Source: DASWYT01 sp965246875 (GTDB lineage: Bacteria; Pseudomonadota; Alphaproteobacteria; Micavibrionales; SZUA-601). From it: a stretch of DNA of 64,000 nucleotides. The stretch lies in the NCBI GenBank assembly GCA_965246875.1, contig CBDFFU010000003.1, forward strand, positions 310,001-374,000, read 5' to 3'. The notes under the pieces were generated by a model. It saw only the letters and a list, made by a program, of their open reading frames with translations, did no database searches and had not been told where the DNA came from. A program made the translations under genes and the position numbers. Below, one piece after another: positions 16,739 to 25,774 of the stretch; within the stretch, counting starts at the first letter, position 1, and the number at the start of each line of letters is the position of its first letter.

Positions 16739-17422
16739 ATGATCGACATGACCAATATTTTCAAATTTAAAAAACCATCCAGCACATCATTTAAAGGGCA
16801 AGGCACGACACACATGACCGAGACACAACACACCGACACCTTGAACAATGAAACCGTCGTCAGCGACTTTGCCGAAAACGAACAGGTCATCGAAACCAGT
16901 GAAGACCCGAACGCCGCCGATCCGTTGCAAGCGTTGCAGGACGAAGTCGCGAACTGGAAAGACAAATCCTTTCGCCTGGCCGCCGAAATGGACAATCTGC
17001 GCAAACGCGCCCAGCGTGACCAGGAAGACGCGGTCAAATACGGCCTGACCAACGCCGCCCGTCAATTTTTGCATGTCGCTGACAATCTGGAACGCGCTTT
17101 GGCATCTGTCACCGACCGCGCCACATTATCTGACCTGATCTTAAATTTATTGAGCGGCATCGAAGCCACGCAAAACGAATTGCTGGGTGCGCTTGGCAAA
17201 CTGGGGGTTACCCCGATTGCCGTCAAACCCGGCGATACACTCGACCCGCAAATTCACGAAGTCATGTTCGACACGCCAAGCGCCGATCACCCGCCCGGTG
17301 TCGTGTTGTACATCATGGAAACCGGCTACAAACTCCACGACCGCCTCCTCCGCCCCGCCCGCGTCGCTGTGACGAAAGCCGCTCCCGTAGCCAATGGTGA
17401 AACGATGAATCTGTCGGTGTAG
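16739..17422 (+). CDS. grpE: Nucleotide exchange factor GrpE
   Basis: Releases ADP from DnaK. The protein has an acidic N-terminal tail, a long coiled coil ('LQDEVANWKDKSFRLAAEMDNLRKRAQRD', about 60-105) and the C-terminal beta domain ending 'GYKLHDRLLRPARVAV'. The start is uncertain: ATG 16739 is 5 bases after hrcA, while ATG 16748 and 16814 are also in frame. The last would give a more usual length. Co-transcribed with hrcA. Confidence 0.95.
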   Translation: MIDMTNIFKFKKPSSTSFKGQGTTHMTETQHTDTLNNETVVSDFAENEQVIETSEDPNAADPLQALQDEVANWKDKSFRLAAEMDNLRKRAQRDQEDAVKYGLTNAARQFLHVADNLERALASVTDRATLSDLILNLLSGIEATQNELLGALGKLGVTPIAVKPGDTLDPQIHEVMFDTPSADHPPGVVLYIMETGYKLHDRLLRPARVAVTKAAPVANGETMNLSV

Positions 17423-17471
17423 TCAGAACGTCAGAAATCAGAGATCAGAGGTCGGATTTATAATCTTCGTC

Positions 17472-17504
17472 ATCCCGGAATTTTCGTTAGAAAATATCCG
17501 GGAT
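17472..17504. repeat. REP-like palindrome (CGTCATCCCGGA family)
   Basis: ATCCCGGA (17472-17479) and TCCGGGAT (17497-17504) form a hairpin with further A/T pairing inside. The left side is preceded by CGTC. The same arm occurs at 38366-38376 and 46886-46933. It lies between convergent grpE and the nucleotidyltransferase gene and may also help end transcription. Confidence 0.55.
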
Positions 17505-17517
17505 CTCACTGTTACTC

Positions 17518-18363
17518 TTAATTAATCCGGTCTTCTTCAAATGTTTCACTGATATGCTGCAACGTCGCAGTATAAAATTCCTCTGGCCAAGTCATCTCAT
17601 ATCTTGCATACAATGTTTTCGCCAATGGAAAAAACATTTCAGCCACAACACGATATGCTTCGATAACCGCATCGCGCGTCGCCAGCAATGGCGGCAACGC
17701 AACGAGTTGCTGGTAATAACCTTCACCCAGCGACTGTTTCAAACTCAACATGCCGCGTTGAAACGGTAATTGCCGATCAAGGATCATGCAGTTTATCAGC
17801 TTGTCTTTTAAAATTTGCGCACCCAAGATTGCTGTCACATAATCCTCACGTCCCAGAACCACCGGCAGCAACCCCAACACCCGAATAAATTCTTCGGTGT
17901 CTGCCTTCAAACGTTGTGCCTGTTCATCAGGCGATGGTGTATGAGATATACGCTCTGCCAATCTATCTATTACATTATTCTTATCAAACAAAATATTGAT
18001 CTGACTTTTGTTGTATTGCTGTAAGTCATCCAGTGTCACGACTGTGATATCAATCCGCTGCCAATTGCGGGTAATGCAATTGAGTGTCTGACTGCGTGCA
18101 ATTTGTTTGGTCAAAATCAGATCAAACTGTGTTTTGACGGATTGCGCAATGAATTCAAAAACGTTGGGTCGATCATCTACTGATCCAACACAAGCAACAA
18201 AATCAAAGTCGCTATAAGCGTCCTTTTCGCCGCGCCCATAACTGCCGGCCAGCCATGCCGCTAAAATTCTGTTGTCGCCTTTTAAACATTCTGTGACGCG
18301 CAGAATTATTTCCTCAACATCGATTTCTGACTGCCGACTTTCGATCACTGCAACGCCACCCAT
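17518..18363 (-). CDS. Nucleotidyltransferase-domain protein
   Basis: 281 residues from ATG 18363, which overlaps the end of the Smr gene by 19 bases. The polymerase-beta-type nucleotidyltransferase motif 'GSYGRGEKDAYSDFDF' (about 43-58) gives the two metal-binding aspartates; a third acidic residue may be in 'QRIDITVV'. The C-terminal helical part resembles aminoglycoside adenylyltransferase-like proteins. The substrate is unknown; resistance is possible but not shown. Translation is probably coupled to smr. Confidence 0.75.
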   Translation of the reverse strand: MGGVAVIESRQSEIDVEEIILRVTECLKGDNRILAAWLAGSYGRGEKDAYSDFDFVACVGSVDDRPNVFEFIAQSVKTQFDLILTKQIARSQTLNCITRNWQRIDITVVTLDDLQQYNKSQINILFDKNNVIDRLAERISHTPSPDEQAQRLKADTEEFIRVLGLLPVVLGREDYVTAILGAQILKDKLINCMILDRQLPFQRGMLSLKQSLGEGYYQQLVALPPLLATRDAVIEAYRVVAEMFFPLAKTLYARYEMTWPEEFYTATLQHISETFEEDRIN

Positions 18364-18899
18364 ACCGCGCCACCCCGGCTTTGTGGTGCGGCAATCACGC
18401 GTTTGATCAATGCGCGATGCGTTGGTGCATTTAACCATTCCGGCAGCAGGCGTTTCAACACGCCAATTTCACGCTCGCCATGGCCACCTTGTTTGAAGCG
18501 TCCGTGACCGGTGATAATTTCAACCCATGCGTGACCGTTACGTTGCGCCTGAACTAAAAATTGTGTCAGTTGTTTTTCCGCGCGCGCCACCGTCATACCA
18601 TGCAGATCGAGGCTGGCGGTCGGGCGCAACGCACCCTGCTTAATGCGTTTTTGATCAGGGCGTGACACGCGTGCCTCATCATCCTGCGGCCAGCTCAAGT
18701 CGGCTATCACTTTTGGTTTGACTGCCACGTCCAGCAATAATGTCTGGGTCGTCATTGGTACTTCTTTTTTCACCGGCTTGACCGGCGCCACATACCGATC
18801 TTTTTGCCCTTTTAACGGCGTAATCGTCCTGCGCACCTTGTCCCACAAGTGCAGATCATCGGGCGGCAAATCAGCAAACGGGTCACGGCGGCGGGGCAT
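18345..18899 (-). CDS. Smr domain protein
   Basis: 184 residues. The C-terminal half is a Smr domain with 'LDLHGMTVARAEKQL' and 'VEIITGHGRFKQG' - the L-D-x-H-G and T-G-x-G marks of Smr nuclease-like folds. The N-terminal half is proline/lysine-rich linker. Small Smr proteins of this layout are common in alphaproteobacteria, often near murein or secretion genes; the function is not settled. It is upstream of and overlaps the nucleotidyltransferase gene. Confidence 0.88.
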   Translation of the reverse strand: MPRRRDPFADLPPDDLHLWDKVRRTITPLKGQKDRYVAPVKPVKKEVPMTTQTLLLDVAVKPKVIADLSWPQDDEARVSRPDQKRIKQGALRPTASLDLHGMTVARAEKQLTQFLVQAQRNGHAWVEIITGHGRFKQGGHGEREIGVLKRLLPEWLNAPTHRALIKRVIAAPQSRGGAVWVALQ

Positions 18900-18996
18900 G
18901 TGGCTACTTTAACGTTAAAATCATTGCCCGGCTATCATTGTTTCTTGTCAGAATGCCAATAACCTCTAAAATCGACCGCAGGATAAGGAGATTATC

Positions 18997-19443
18997 ATGA
19001 CTGATAGCAATACAAAATTTGACGCGTTATACCAACTGACGGCAGCAGAGATAGCAGAACGTCTGCCGCAAAATCCAGATAAGTATATCGGTGCATATCA
19101 GAACGATGAACCTCCTGAAAAATCGAATGTAGCTCGGCCTTTGTATCATTACTCCACAATCTTTCAAGGTGGGGCAAAAGAAGAGCAAAGAACAAAGCTG
19201 GCAAGTAATCCGGCAGAGCTTGAATACACACTTGGGTTAGGTGTGGCTTACGTTTTTTCGCGTGATGAAATGATGCGTTATGCTGACAGGCATCAAGATG
19301 TTCTGCTGGATCCCCCTGTGCCGGCGCGCCAAACAGAACGTTTATTTCTGGACTCATGGGGCGGTGTCTGGATCGCAGACAAAAAAACGCCATTCAGTGA
19401 CCCAAATATCCGCCCTGTTGGGCCGTTGCCTGAACGTCCATAA
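18997..19443 (+). CDS. Hypothetical protein, 148 aa
   Basis: Not recognised. A strong ribosome site (AAGGAG, 6 bases before ATG 18997) supports expression. It is soluble, with no membrane segment and no cysteine. The C-terminus is proline-rich ('DPNIRPVGPLPERP'). Confidence 0.6.
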   Translation: MTDSNTKFDALYQLTAAEIAERLPQNPDKYIGAYQNDEPPEKSNVARPLYHYSTIFQGGAKEEQRTKLASNPAELEYTLGLGVAYVFSRDEMMRYADRHQDVLLDPPVPARQTERLFLDSWGGVWIADKKTPFSDPNIRPVGPLPERP

Positions 19444-19498
19444 CAGGATGTCACATGTCAGGAGTGGAAAAGCCGCGGTTCGCCCGTTATAATCCTTT

Positions 19499-19948
19499 AT
19501 GACCTGCGCCCAATCCCATCACACCCATTGCATGACCGACGCCGTGCGCTTTGCCGAACAACATTGCGCCAAAAATGGGTTGCGTTTCACCGAACAACGC
19601 CGCAACGTGTTTCAACTCTTGTGGAACAGTCACAAAGCTTTGACCGCCAGCGATATCATGGATGTGATCGGACGCGACCAACCGCCCCTCACCTATCGTG
19701 CGCTGGATTTTCTCAAAGAACAAAAACTGATTCATCATATCGCCAGTTTGAATGCCTATATCGGCTGCATCCATCCGGAGAGCGCTCATGTCAGCCAGCT
19801 GTTTATCTGCGAAACCTGCCGCGACGTCACGGAAATCTCAGCTGACACCGCCGCCCGCGCCCTCACCGCCACCGCCCAAAAATCCGGTTTCACCATGCGG
19901 CAGACGTTTATTGAAGTGCTGGGTTTGTGCCGGCAGTGTGTGGTGTAA
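19499..19948 (+). CDS. Fur-family regulator, Zur-like
   Basis: Zinc- or iron-sensing repressor. The N-terminal winged helix has 'GLRFTEQRRNVFQLLW' and 'ALTASDIMDVI'; the dimer domain has 'HVSQLFICETCRDVTEI' and the C-terminal 'GLCRQC'. The two C-x-x-C pairs are the structural zinc site, and the short histidine pattern fits Zur better than Fur. The ATG at 19532 is an alternative start. A TATAAT lies only about 7 bases before ATG 19499, so the real start may be 19532 or the mRNA may be nearly leaderless. Confidence 0.85.
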   Translation: MTCAQSHHTHCMTDAVRFAEQHCAKNGLRFTEQRRNVFQLLWNSHKALTASDIMDVIGRDQPPLTYRALDFLKEQKLIHHIASLNAYIGCIHPESAHVSQLFICETCRDVTEISADTAARALTATAQKSGFTMRQTFIEVLGLCRQCVV

Positions 19949-21448
19949 TTACGGGGCGCAACCAACTTCATGCTGAACCGCTTGCGCCTTGGCAATATCA
20001 TCGTCGGCTTCGCCAACACTTTGATACAACCCGATTGCTTTGGCCAGTTCCGGACAGGCTTTGTCCATTTGCTCATTGCGTGCCAAGGCGTGTGCATGGG
20101 TTACCAACCGTGATGCGGTATGTGCCGGTATGGTTGGTACAGTTAGTGATTTTTCACTCAACGCCAACGCCGCCGCATTGTTCCCGTCATGTAATTCGAT
20201 TACCGCCATGGTGTCTTGTAAAGCGGGCACTGTTTCGTCATCTGGAATACGTTTGACTAACGCCATGCCCTTGTCGCCATAGATGCGTGCATTTTTAAAA
20301 TCACCCCGTTCAGTCATTTCCCACGCCATATTATTATACACCTGCAACTTATTGGCTTCACTCGTTTGATCCTGATGTGACAAAGCCTCATTATAATATT
20401 CCATCGCACGGCTATACTCTTTGACATGTGCGGCTTCAATTCCCGCATCGATCAATAATGTCGCCAGAAGATCTTCGTCATCGCCGACTTTTGCCGCATC
20501 CAGCGCTAACGCGAAATTCTCGCGCGTTTCGGCATGCTTGTTTTGCGCATCAAAAATCAAGGCAATCCCCCGGTACAGCTGCGCCTGCAGGGTTGCACTT
20601 TCCTTGGTCGTATCGCCGTCGAGCAACTTTAACGCCTGCCGCAAGGTATGCTCAGCTTGTACAGGCTGCTTTAAACGCTCATCTTGAATCTGTGCCAGCA
20701 ACTGCGAATCATAAACTGCTGCTGCTATTTTCCCGTCGGCAATTTCTTCATCGATGCGCTGTTCGGTCTCCTGCTGTGCGGCAGTATAGTTTTTATCTTT
20801 CAGCATTCGCGCAATATGCGCCTTTGATTCAAGATCAGGCGTTTTCAATCCCTGTACAAATCCGATACAGCCAAAAAAGATCATCGGATACAAGAGGAGC
20901 GCCAACAGAGTTTGCCAGCCTTTTATTTGACGATAGCGTTTCACGGTTTGTGCATAGAGATACAAAATCGGCAAATTCGCGACATAGACAAATGACGCAT
21001 AGATGGATGTGTTGGGATACAGACGTCCTAGCAAGGCCGACAACGCGATCAGTGGCAATACCGGTAATTCAATCAGCGAAAATGTTGCAAACAAGGTGCG
21101 GCCTTGCGCACCGTTCAATGGCTTGCCAGCCAACACATACAACAGGCGAAACAGCAACGGCCCCAGATAATATTGCAACGCCCAAATCACACCAAAGCCC
21201 AAGACAAATCCGATAGCAAACACACTTTTAGCGATCGGCGCACCATGGCCCAACGCAACCATTATCTGAGGACTGTTGACGATAATTAGGGTAACGATCA
21301 ACGTTGGGATCAGTTTTAACAGTACCAGTAGCGCCAAGTCCCCGCGCGTGAAATCTGTCACCCGCGCGACAGTGTCCGGCGACGGGTTTCGCCGCCACAG
21401 ATCGCGACTGAGCGTAATAAGATCGCGACTATTTTTTATAATACGCAT
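19949..21448 (-). CDS. Polytopic membrane protein with TPR repeats, 499 aa
   Basis: The N-terminal 230 residues hold about five hydrophobic segments (about 38-58, 72-95, 103-112, 123-145, 185-205) in a Yip1-like arrangement. The C-terminal 270 residues are helical repeats with TPR-like spacing ('AMEYYNEALSHQDQ', 'YNNMAWEMTERGDFKNARIYGDKGMALV'). The family and function are unknown. IS copy 1 sits 64 bases upstream of its start and probably lies in its promoter region. Confidence 0.65.
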   Translation of the reverse strand: MRIIKNSRDLITLSRDLWRRNPSPDTVARVTDFTRGDLALLVLLKLIPTLIVTLIIVNSPQIMVALGHGAPIAKSVFAIGFVLGFGVIWALQYYLGPLLFRLLYVLAGKPLNGAQGRTLFATFSLIELPVLPLIALSALLGRLYPNTSIYASFVYVANLPILYLYAQTVKRYRQIKGWQTLLALLLYPMIFFGCIGFVQGLKTPDLESKAHIARMLKDKNYTAAQQETEQRIDEEIADGKIAAAVYDSQLLAQIQDERLKQPVQAEHTLRQALKLLDGDTTKESATLQAQLYRGIALIFDAQNKHAETRENFALALDAAKVGDDEDLLATLLIDAGIEAAHVKEYSRAMEYYNEALSHQDQTSEANKLQVYNNMAWEMTERGDFKNARIYGDKGMALVKRIPDDETVPALQDTMAVIELHDGNNAAALALSEKSLTVPTIPAHTASRLVTHAHALARNEQMDKACPELAKAIGLYQSVGEADDDIAKAQAVQHEVGCAP

Positions 21449-21504
21449 GTGATTTTCCCTTAGACCGTTTCCCCGATCTAAGCCGCTCTTTCCTAAATAT
21501 AATT

Positions 21505-21512
21505 TAAAGAAA
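21505..21512. repeat. Target-site duplication of IS copy 1 (left)
   Basis: TAAAGAAA, repeated directly at 22217-22224 on the other side of the element. Eight bases is the expected size for the IS1595 family. Confidence 0.9.
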
Positions 21513-22216
21513 GGGGCTGGTATAGATTAGGATCTAATTTATGCTGGTGTGATGGGATTAAATCGTTGTAAATTATCGCATAAAATTCAGTTAAAGCTGC
21601 TGGAGATGTTCGTCGGCCAGGTAACGGCCCGAACAGCTGCTGATCTGGTCGGTATCAACTATCATACGGCCCACTTGTTTTATCATAAATTGCGTGTCCT
21701 GATCAGCGATAAAATGATCGATGAAGAGCCATTCGACGGCGAGATTGAGCTTGACGAGAGTTACTTTGGCGGTGTCCGAAAGGGCAAGCGAGGCCGAGGT
21801 GCTGCCGGCAAGGTTCCTGTTTTCGGCCTGCTCAAGCGGGGTGGTAAAGTCTATGCCGCCATGGTCGACGATACAAAAAGCCGGACGCTCATGCCGGTTA
21901 TACGCCGTAAAATCCAGCCTGATAGCATCGTCTACACGGACAGCTATCGTTCGTATAACGTGCTAGATGTCTCTGAGTTTAAACATTATCGCATCAATCA
22001 CAGCGAACTGTTCGCTGATAAAACTAATCACATCAATGGGATTGAAAACTTCTGGAATCAATCAAAACGAGTTTTGCGCAAATACAACGGCATCCCGAAA
22101 CAGAACTTCGCTTACTTCCTTCAGGAATGTGTCTTCCGCTTCAATTACGGCTCACCCAAAAGCCAGCTGACAACTCTCAAGCTATGGGCTAAACTCAGCT
22201 AATCTATACCAGCCCC
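21513..22216 (+). mobile_element. Insertion sequence, IS1595 family (IS1016-like), copy 1
   Basis: 704 bp bounded by perfect 18-bp inverted repeats (GGGGCTGGTATAGATTAG at the left end) and flanked by the 8-bp duplication TAAAGAAA. It encodes one transposase in + orientation. It has the same length and the same encoded protein as copy 2 at 25775-26478. The right end lies 11 bases from the CCA end of the tRNA-Gly gene. Confidence 0.95.
21549..22202 (+). CDS. IS1016-like transposase (ISXO2-type DDE)
   Basis: 217 residues with the family pattern 'VTARTAADLVGINYHTAHLF', 'ELDESYFGGVRKGKRGRGAAGK', 'VYTDSYRSYNVLDVSEF' and 'HINGIENFWNQSKRVLRKYNGI'. These supply the catalytic D, D and E/N plus K. The N-terminal zinc finger of longer IS1595 members is absent, as in IS1016. 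The first codon is GTG 21549; ATG 21552 is the next. The gene is intact, so the element is probably active. Confidence 0.95.
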   Translation: MMGLNRCKLSHKIQLKLLEMFVGQVTARTAADLVGINYHTAHLFYHKLRVLISDKMIDEEPFDGEIELDESYFGGVRKGKRGRGAAGKVPVFGLLKRGGKVYAAMVDDTKSRTLMPVIRRKIQPDSIVYTDSYRSYNVLDVSEFKHYRINHSELFADKTNHINGIENFWNQSKRVLRKYNGIPKQNFAYFLQECVFRFNYGSPKSQLTTLKLWAKLS

Positions 22217-22224
22217 TAAAGAAA
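22217..22224. repeat. Target-site duplication of IS copy 1 (right)
   Basis: TAAAGAAA, direct repeat of 21505-21512. Confidence 0.9.
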
Positions 22225-22227
22225 AAT

Positions 22228-22302
22228 TGGAGCGGGTGAAGGGATTCGAACCCTCGACTTTCACCTTGGCAAGGTGACGCTCTACCCCTGAGCTACACCC
22301 GC
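22228..22302 (-). tRNA. tRNA-Gly (GCC)
   Basis: 75 bases including an encoded CCA (complement of 22228-22230). The cloverleaf is complete: acceptor GCGGGTG/CACCCGC, D stem GCTC/GAGC, anticodon arm TCACC-TTGCCAA-GGTGA with anticodon GCC, and T arm GAGGG-TTCGAAT-CCCTT with a mismatch-tolerant closing pair. It is read leftward; IS copy 1 is immediately downstream. Confidence 0.97.
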
Positions 22303-22381
22303 AATGCCTTGCGGCTTGCGATTTGAAATGGCATCTTATCCGTAACGAACCAAAAGACAAGTCCTTTTTGTGGAAAATTTT

Positions 22382-22943
22382 ATGCGCGTGGCCCAGCCCC
22401 AATCTGCATCGTCTGTGACTTTAAGCCCCCTGACCGGCCTGACCGCTGATCAACAGGCGTTGTATACACAATTCGATGAACTGGGCATTGCCACCACCAC
22501 CTATGATCACCCGCCCGTCTTTCACGATGGCGGAAAGCGATTTTCTGAAAACGGTCATTCCCGGCACCCACTGCCGGTCGTTGCTGTTAACGAATAAAAC
22601 CGGCCAGATCTGGCTGGTATCGGCCGCGGATGAAACGGTGATTGACCTGAAATATCTGTCAGACAGACTGGTCACGCCGCGTTTCTCGTTTGCCAAACCG
22701 GAGATCATGACGGAGTTGTTGCATGTCACACCGGGGTCGCTCACACCCCTTGCTGCTCTGTTCGATACACCGCCACGCATCACCGTTATTCTGGACAGCT
22801 TTCTGCTGACCCAGCCACATGCCGTGTTTCACCTGTTGCACAATACGCAATCCACTGTGATCGTCACACCTGACCTCGTGCAGTTTCTGGACAGTACTGG
22901 TCATCCGCCACTGATTATGCCGTTAACGCTGGCTGATGCTTGA
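22382..22943 (+). pseudogene. Prolyl-tRNA editing protein (ProX/YbaK type), +1 frameshift
   Basis: The family hydrolyses misacylated Ala-tRNA(Pro) or similar. The first frame from ATG 22382 gives 'LYTQFDELGIATTTYDHPPVF' and then goes wrong. The next frame gives 'TMAESDFLKTVIPG...SRSLLLTNK'-like sequence and runs normally to TGA 22941-22943 ('LHVTPGSLTPLAALFDTP'). Removing one T from the run at 22520-22522 joins both halves perfectly ('PPVFTMAESD'). The ends are intact and the body undegraded, so this is either a very recent mutation or an assembly error. Confidence 0.75.
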
Positions 22944-22976
22944 TCAATGGCCGCCGTGTTTTATATCCATTAGTCT

Positions 22977-23654
22977 ATGGCCCACAAAAATTCCCCAACC
23001 GGCACCGGGTTGCCGACGCATCTTCCGCTGTTCCCGTTGCGCGGCGCCTTGCTGTTGCCGGGGGCGGAGCTGCCGTTGAATATCTTCGAGCCGCGCTATT
23101 TGGCGATGACGGAATGGGCCTTACGCACCGACCGCATGATTGGCATGATTCAGCCGCGGGCCGCCGCGCCAAAAATGTCACCCTGTCAACTTTACAGTGT
23201 TGGCTGTGCGGGCCGTATCACACACTACCAGGAAATGGATGACGGGCGTTACTTGATCACCTTGCGCGGCATCAGCCGTTTTACGTTGCACACACCGCCG
23301 CAATTGACGGACGATCATTTTTTGTTGGGCCTGCCCGACTGGACGCCGTACACCGCCGATCAGGACCCGTGTGATGCCCTGCCCGCGCATTTGTGCCGCA
23401 GCAGTTTGAAAGAGTTGCTGACCAGGTTCCTGGCGCGCGAGGAGCTCAGCGTTGATTGGGATCAAGTCGCGAGCATTTCTGAAGACCGGTTTTTCACACT
23501 GCTTGCCATGATCGCGCCATTAGACAGTGCTGAAAAACAATCCTTGCTGGAAGCGGCTAGCGTTTTAGAACGTTGTGAAATGCTGGTGCAAATGCTGGAG
23601 ATTGCTATGGCGACCCAGACACCGCATCATGACCGCACCACCTGTTTGAATTAA
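22977..23654 (+). CDS. Lon N-terminal-domain protein
   Basis: 225 residues made of a stand-alone Lon substrate-binding (LonN) domain: 'LPLFPLRGALLLPGAELPLNIFEPRY', 'MIGMIQP' and 'G-x-A-G-R-I-T-H-Y-x-E' are typical. It has no ATPase or protease part. Alphaproteobacteria often keep such a gene next to a thioredoxin-like gene and a Trm112-like gene, as with the next gene here (15 bases on). Its role is unknown. Confidence 0.88.
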   Translation: MAHKNSPTGTGLPTHLPLFPLRGALLLPGAELPLNIFEPRYLAMTEWALRTDRMIGMIQPRAAAPKMSPCQLYSVGCAGRITHYQEMDDGRYLITLRGISRFTLHTPPQLTDDHFLLGLPDWTPYTADQDPCDALPAHLCRSSLKELLTRFLAREELSVDWDQVASISEDRFFTLLAMIAPLDSAEKQSLLEAASVLERCEMLVQMLEIAMATQTPHHDRTTCLN

Positions 23655-23669
23655 AGCGACCTTTGCCCC

Positions 23670-23864
23670 ATGTCCACACCCTCTGATCCTGCATCGAAAA
23701 CTGATCCGGCTTTGCTGGAACTGCTGGTTTGCCCCATCACCAAAACACTGTTGCGCTATGACGCCACCAATCAGCGCCTGTTATCGGACGCCGCAAAACT
23801 GGCCTTTCCCATCCGTGATGGCATTCCCATTATGCTGATCGATGAAGCGGAACGGCTGCCGTAA
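23670..23864 (+). CDS. Trm112 / UPF0434 family small protein
   Basis: 64 residues with the family core 'LLELLVCPITKTLLRYDATNQRLLS' and 'AFPIRDGIPIMLIDEA'. In eukaryotes Trm112 activates methyltransferases; bacterial copies may bind partner enzymes. Only one cysteine of the usual zinc set is present. It is in one operon with the Lon-N gene. Confidence 0.9.
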   Translation: MSTPSDPASKTDPALLELLVCPITKTLLRYDATNQRLLSDAAKLAFPIRDGIPIMLIDEAERLP

Positions 23865-23916
23865 ACCATTGACATATTTTGTCGATTCCGCCAGAGTGGG
23901 GCAAAAGGATTTTTGC

Positions 23917-24291
23917 ATGACAAACTCATTTTTTGTTCGCAACGCTGCCCTGGCCGCGACCACATTTTTGCTGGCCGCCCAAGCCGTGTTGGCACAACAG
24001 CCAAAACTCACAAAAGATAAGCATTCGGTTATCGGACGTGACACAACAGCGGCCAGCGCAAAATTTGATGTGATGCCCTTTGCACATGGTGTGCATGGAA
24101 AATATCCGTATGCGTATAAAATACTGCCGAATTTTTCTCCCGATTATCCGACACAAAATACAACGAACAGAGAGATCAACAGTGGCTCTGCCGTGCCGCC
24201 ACAACACGCAGATCGTTACTTTGAAAATCTTCATAAAAATGGTCCATATTACCCTGCGTCTGCTAATTATCCTTGGACACCGCGTCCATAA
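23917..24291 (+). CDS. Exported hypothetical protein, 124 aa
   Basis: ATG 23917 follows AAAGGA. A Sec signal peptide covers residues 1-27 ('AAQAVLAQQ' cleavage site). The mature chain is rich in Tyr, Pro and Asn ('YPYAYKILPNFSPDYPTQN', 'YPASANYPWTPRP') and has no cysteine, suggesting a short, partly unordered envelope protein. No family was recognised. Confidence 0.7.
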   Translation: MTNSFFVRNAALAATTFLLAAQAVLAQQPKLTKDKHSVIGRDTTAASAKFDVMPFAHGVHGKYPYAYKILPNFSPDYPTQNTTNREINSGSAVPPQHADRYFENLHKNGPYYPASANYPWTPRP

Positions 24292-24333
24292 TATCAATTG
24301 CCAGCCGCAGCGAAGACCGGCACACTAAACCTT

Positions 24334-25632
24334 ATGTCGTCTCTCAATCACGCCGTGCGCACGCCCGCTAATCTCACGCTGACACCTGATTTTCAGGAGG
24401 CGTTGCAGCGCATGGAGATGAGCCATGACGCGCTGTTTATCACCGGCCGTGCCGGCACCGGAAAATCGACTTTGCTGCATCTGTTCCGCCAGCAAACGCG
24501 CAAGAAAATCGTCGTCCTGGCCCCAACCGGTCTGGCTGCGATTAATATCGGTGGACAAACCATTCACTCCTTTTTTCTGCTGCCACCCAAATTGATTACA
24601 CCCGACCAGGTCCGCAAAAATCACCGGCAGATGAAAGTCATCCAGGCGTTGGACACTATCGTGATTGACGAGATTTCCATGGTGCGCGCCGATGTGTTGC
24701 AGGCCATCGATTTGTCTTTGCGCATGCACCGCGAATCCACACAGCCGTTCGGCGGCGTGCAGATGATTTTCTTTGGCGATGTGTTCCAGTTGCCGCCTGT
24801 CGTACAGCGCGACGTTGCGGATTATTTCGATCAGCATTATGGCGGGGCCTATTTTTTTAACGCGCCGGCCTATACCGAGATCGCACCAGAGCGCATCGAA
24901 TTGCGCCAGGTGTTCCGCCAAAGCGACGAGGGTTTTTTATATCTGTTGAATGCCCTGCGGGACCAAAGCTTCACGTCTGACGACCTGGAAATTCTTAACC
25001 AGCGTGTCGGTGTGTCGATTGAAACGGATGATAAACATCCCGCCATCACACTCACCTCACGCGTGCAGACCGCCGAAGAAATCAATCTATCCCATTTGGC
25101 CTTGCTGAAAACCCGTGAACACCAATTTGTTGCCAAGGTTGAGGGTCAGTTCAATGACGAGGTCGCGCCTGTTGAAACATCGCTGCGCCTGAAAAAAGGC
25201 GCGCAGGTGATGATGCTGAATAACGACAGTGCCAAGCGCTGGGTCAACGGCACACTGGCCACGATTGCACATCTGGATAGCGACGAAGTGTGGGTCAAAA
25301 TCGATGACGAGGTTTATCCGTTGCAACCCGTGACCTGGGAAAAATTCGCCTATGCGTTCGACAATGCCGCCGGCAAAATCACGGAGACCGTGCAGGGCAG
25401 TTTCAGCCAATACCCGCTCAAACTGGCGTGGGCCATGACGATCCATAAGGCGCAGGGCAAAACCTTCGACCGCGTCAATATCGACCTAGGCGGTGGCGCG
25501 TTTGCGCACGGCCAGACCTACGTCGCCCTCTCCCGCTGCCGCACCCTGGAAGGCATCTCCTTACGCCAACCCATCCGCCCGCGCGACATTATGCTGGACC
25601 GCGACGTGGTGGAGTTTTATCGGGGGTCTTAA
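24334..25632 (+). CDS. Pif1/RecD-like superfamily 1B helicase
   Basis: 432 residues from ATG 24334. Motifs in order: Walker A 'GRAGTGKSTLL' (about 38-48), motif Ia 'APTGLAAINIGGQTIHSFF', Walker B 'IVIDEISMVRADVL', 'FGDVFQLPPV', the arginine-finger region 'RQVFRQ', and C-terminal 'WAMTIHKAQGKTFDRV' and 'YVALSRCR'. This is the Pif1-type set, with 5'-3' DNA unwinding predicted. It is shorter than eukaryotic Pif1 and lacks extra domains. Confidence 0.9.
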   Translation: MSSLNHAVRTPANLTLTPDFQEALQRMEMSHDALFITGRAGTGKSTLLHLFRQQTRKKIVVLAPTGLAAINIGGQTIHSFFLLPPKLITPDQVRKNHRQMKVIQALDTIVIDEISMVRADVLQAIDLSLRMHRESTQPFGGVQMIFFGDVFQLPPVVQRDVADYFDQHYGGAYFFNAPAYTEIAPERIELRQVFRQSDEGFLYLLNALRDQSFTSDDLEILNQRVGVSIETDDKHPAITLTSRVQTAEEINLSHLALLKTREHQFVAKVEGQFNDEVAPVETSLRLKKGAQVMMLNNDSAKRWVNGTLATIAHLDSDEVWVKIDDEVYPLQPVTWEKFAYAFDNAAGKITETVQGSFSQYPLKLAWAMTIHKAQGKTFDRVNIDLGGGAFAHGQTYVALSRCRTLEGISLRQPIRPRDIMLDRDVVEFYRGS

Positions 25633-25766
25633 AAATTAAAGGCGACACAGCAAGCGTATTTGCAACATAGAATTTACTCTTGCAATCCGCGCGGAATTTT
25701 GGCAAAAGTTGCATAATCAAGTCATCATCAATCCGGCCCTGGAGAATTTTGTGACAGAAGCGACAA

Positions 25767-25774
25767 AAATATTA
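25767..25774. repeat. Target-site duplication of IS copy 2 (left)
   Basis: AAATATTA, repeated directly at 26479-26486. It differs from the duplication of copy 1, so the two insertions were independent. Confidence 0.9.
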
